A DNA stretch of 8,365 bases, from assembly GCF_030454045.1 (NCBI RefSeq), contig NZ_JAKDJE010000103.1, positions 1-8,365 of the forward strand. The letters run 5' to 3'. A program made the translations under genes and the position numbers. This stretch comes from Psychrobacter sp. (GTDB taxonomy: Bacteria; Pseudomonadota; Gammaproteobacteria; Pseudomonadales; Moraxellaceae). Numbering within the stretch: the first letter of the stretch is position 1; every line of letters begins with the position of its first letter. Under the pieces are notes generated by a model. It saw only the letters and a list, made by a program, of their open reading frames with translations. It was not told where the DNA came from and searched no databases. Shown in pieces: positions 7,197 to 8,365 of the stretch.

Positions 7197-7347
7197 GCGA
7201 AATTTAAGCAAGGTCTTGACGGCTAAAGCAACGCTTAACAATTATTTGGATGTATTAGATTCTGGTCGTTTGTTGACTATCAATATAATAACTATCTGGG
7301 CCAGCGTCTTACAAGTGAGGTGCATCCCTTACTGTCAATACTGGGTA
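7197..7347 (+). pseudogene. probable frameshifted remnant of a paralogue of the 215-residue gene
   Basis: Positions 7215-7260 encode LDG, then after one surplus base (T7224) KATLNNYLDVLD. The next gene has IDGKRTYQNYLDTLD at residues 36-50. By hand count 10 of 15 residues and 30 of 45 aligned bases agree, and several of the differences are synonymous (GAC/GAT, AAT/AAC, TTG/TTA). Further on, VLQVRCI (7306-7326) resembles LLELECI at residues 68-74 of that gene, at nearly the same distance. The remnant stops at TAA 7348-7350, just before the intact gene. It has no usable start and carries a frameshift, so it is unlikely to make protein. The most likely origin is a decayed tandem duplication. Chance similarity is not excluded, because the part before LDG does not align convincingly. 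Confidence 0.42.
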
Positions 7348-7353
7348 TAAGCA

Positions 7354-8001
7354 ATGAATTACGGTGATGTGTTTCGCAAAAGCGACTTGGGTAGAGCAGA
7401 AATAAAGTCTCAAAGTCTTGGCGTTTTGCCAAGAGAGGCGAGAACATTGCTTATCATGATTGATGGCAAACGCACGTATCAAAACTATTTAGATACGTTA
7501 GACAATAGCAAAATGTTTGCAGACTTTGGCGGTATTGGACCATTATTTGAGCTGCTGTTAGAGCTTGAGTGTATTGAACTGGTGACCACTCACATGGATG
7601 CTCAAGCCCAAGACGCTCGGCAGGTATCTGCTACGATCAAAGCGCCAAACACTGAGCACTCTCAGTCAGCTGCATACTCATTTGATGCCAGTACTGAGGT
7701 AGAGTTCGAGCGTACTTTTAATAGCAAGCAGCCAAAAGATGCGACAGACGTTGGCAACAAATCTATAGGCGATATGTTTAAATCAGTTGCGCCCAATGCC
7801 CAATATGGTCCTATCAAGTCCGACTTGGCGACCTATATCGAAAAAAATGCACCGCCTGCAGAAGCGTGGGGTTATTTGTTGGGGTTAGAGCAATGTGAGG
7901 ACAGCGCGCAACTATTGTTATTGGCGCAAGAAATTCAAAAGAGCAGTAACAGTGATTTATCTCGTGGTATGGCTGCTTTTATCAAAAGAATCCAGCCGTA
8001 G
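7354..8001 (+). CDS. uncharacterised 215-residue soluble protein
   Basis: I do not recognise a named family. The product has no signal peptide or membrane segment, so it is probably cytoplasmic. It has three parts. An N-terminal domain (about 1-80) contains KSDLGRAEI (9-17), LPREARTLLIMIDGKR (25-40) and the helix-like PLFELLLELECIELV (63-77). From memory, the pattern K-x3-G-x2-EI followed by R-x-LL-x2-IDG resembles the start of some uncharacterised betaproteobacterial proteins with a small helical or winged-helix-like fold; this is weak. A polar linker follows (about 80-135). The helical C-terminal domain (about 138-213) includes IGDMFKSVAP, YIEKNAPPAEAWGYLLGLEQCED and a final basic helix. 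TAA at 7348 blocks any upstream start in frame, so ATG 7354 is the first possible; its ribosome site (GGG at 7343-7345) is weak. A degenerate paralogue appears to precede it and a small ORF follows 83 bases later. Confidence 0.82.
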   Translation: MNYGDVFRKSDLGRAEIKSQSLGVLPREARTLLIMIDGKRTYQNYLDTLDNSKMFADFGGIGPLFELLLELECIELVTTHMDAQAQDARQVSATIKAPNTEHSQSAAYSFDASTEVEFERTFNSKQPKDATDVGNKSIGDMFKSVAPNAQYGPIKSDLATYIEKNAPPAEAWGYLLGLEQCEDSAQLLLLAQEIQKSSNSDLSRGMAAFIKRIQP

Positions 8002-8084
8002 TTATTAGCACAAGTATCCATAGCGTACTAAACACAATTTAGCCGTTTTGCTTTATACCTTTAACAAATCAGTTGGGAAATTTT

Positions 8085-8237
8085 ATGGAAACCGTCGATA
8101 TTGTAGAATCAAATCGCTTAAAAATGCGACATGGTGAGCACATCATTTTGCGTCTGACTTATATCAGCCGTTACAACACTGATAATGCAGAAGCTGCCCA
8201 TGGTCTAATGAATGAGTTAAGCGCTCAAAAAGGCTAA
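8085..8237 (+). CDS. small 50-residue protein of unknown function
   Basis: This short ORF starts at an ATG six bases after a GGGA ribosome site (8075-8078) and ends at TAA 8235-8237. The peptide begins METVDIVESNRLKMRHGEHI and ends LMNELSAQKG. It has no hydrophobic segment long enough for a membrane helix and no cysteine, and has mixed charge with a basic patch RLKMRHGEH at 11-19. Its amino-acid make-up looks more like a real protein than AT-rich noise. It follows the 215-residue gene on the same strand with an 83-bp gap and no terminator between them, so the two may be cotranscribed. I know no family for it; homologues in related genomes would decide whether it is a gene. Confidence 0.55.
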   Translation: METVDIVESNRLKMRHGEHIILRLTYISRYNTDNAEAAHGLMNELSAQKG

Positions 8238-8238
8238 G

Positions 8239-8290
8239 TAAACGTAGTTGCCGTTTAAATATCACCTATTCACAAGATGACATGATCTTG
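8239..8290. repeat. two small dyads downstream of the 50-residue ORF
   Basis: TAAACG/CGTTTA (8239-8244 and 8252-8257) and CAAGAT/ATCTTG (8273-8278 and 8285-8290) are perfect 6-bp inverted repeats with loops of seven and six bases. Neither leads into a T-run, so neither is a standard intrinsic terminator. They could be weak transcript-end structures or protein-binding sites. The remaining bases to 8365 are AT-rich and contain no gene I can support. Confidence 0.3.
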
Positions 8291-8365
8291 CTACTATAGT
8301 CAATCCTACTTAAAAGTGTTATAAACTAATTATCAAATTCAATTGTTATTATAAAGACCATGACT

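Noticed and set aside
8360..8365. ATG ACT at the right edge as the start of another gene
   Set aside because: Only two codons are visible and no clear ribosome site precedes them.

Overview
The window looks like chromosomal housekeeping DNA from a gammaproteobacterium of the Moraxellaceae, most likely Psychrobacter or a close relative. This placement is an inference from the protein sequences, the moderate GC of the genes beside AT-rich spacers, and the gene order. The order uvrA (reverse), an MFS transporter, then ssb is the arrangement I know from Pseudomonas (ssb-MFS-uvrA) and, from memory, Acinetobacter. There is no IS element, phage gene, CRISPR array, tRNA or rRNA.

Layout: (1) The left edge carries a reverse-strand promoter and a Shine-Dalgarno sequence for a gene that must start just outside the window. 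A strong terminator then closes uvrA. (2) uvrA fills 181-3093 on the minus strand and encodes the damage-recognition ATPase of nucleotide excision repair. (3) A divergent spacer of about 600 bp holds a candidate uvrA promoter and no gene I can support. (4) A plus-strand yajR-type MFS transporter (3692-5056) is followed by a DUF3833-type lipoprotein gene (5198-5808) that is broken by a one-base frameshift. (5) ssb (6054-6680) encodes the single-strand DNA-binding protein and is followed by two intrinsic terminators in a row. (6) About 540 bp of AT-rich DNA comes next. It contains overlapping open frames without usable starts and, at its right end, what looks like a frameshifted remnant of a paralogue of the next gene. 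(7) An unrecognised 215-residue soluble protein (7354-8001) is followed by a short 50-codon ORF (8085-8237) and a non-coding edge with small dyads.

Function: UvrA and SSB are the only pair with a clear shared theme, DNA repair and replication. The transporter and lipoprotein between them are envelope proteins with no evident mechanistic link. I see no convincing new multi-gene system. The observations most worth checking are the paralogue remnant upstream of the 215-residue gene, that gene with its small downstream ORF, and the frameshifted lipoprotein gene.
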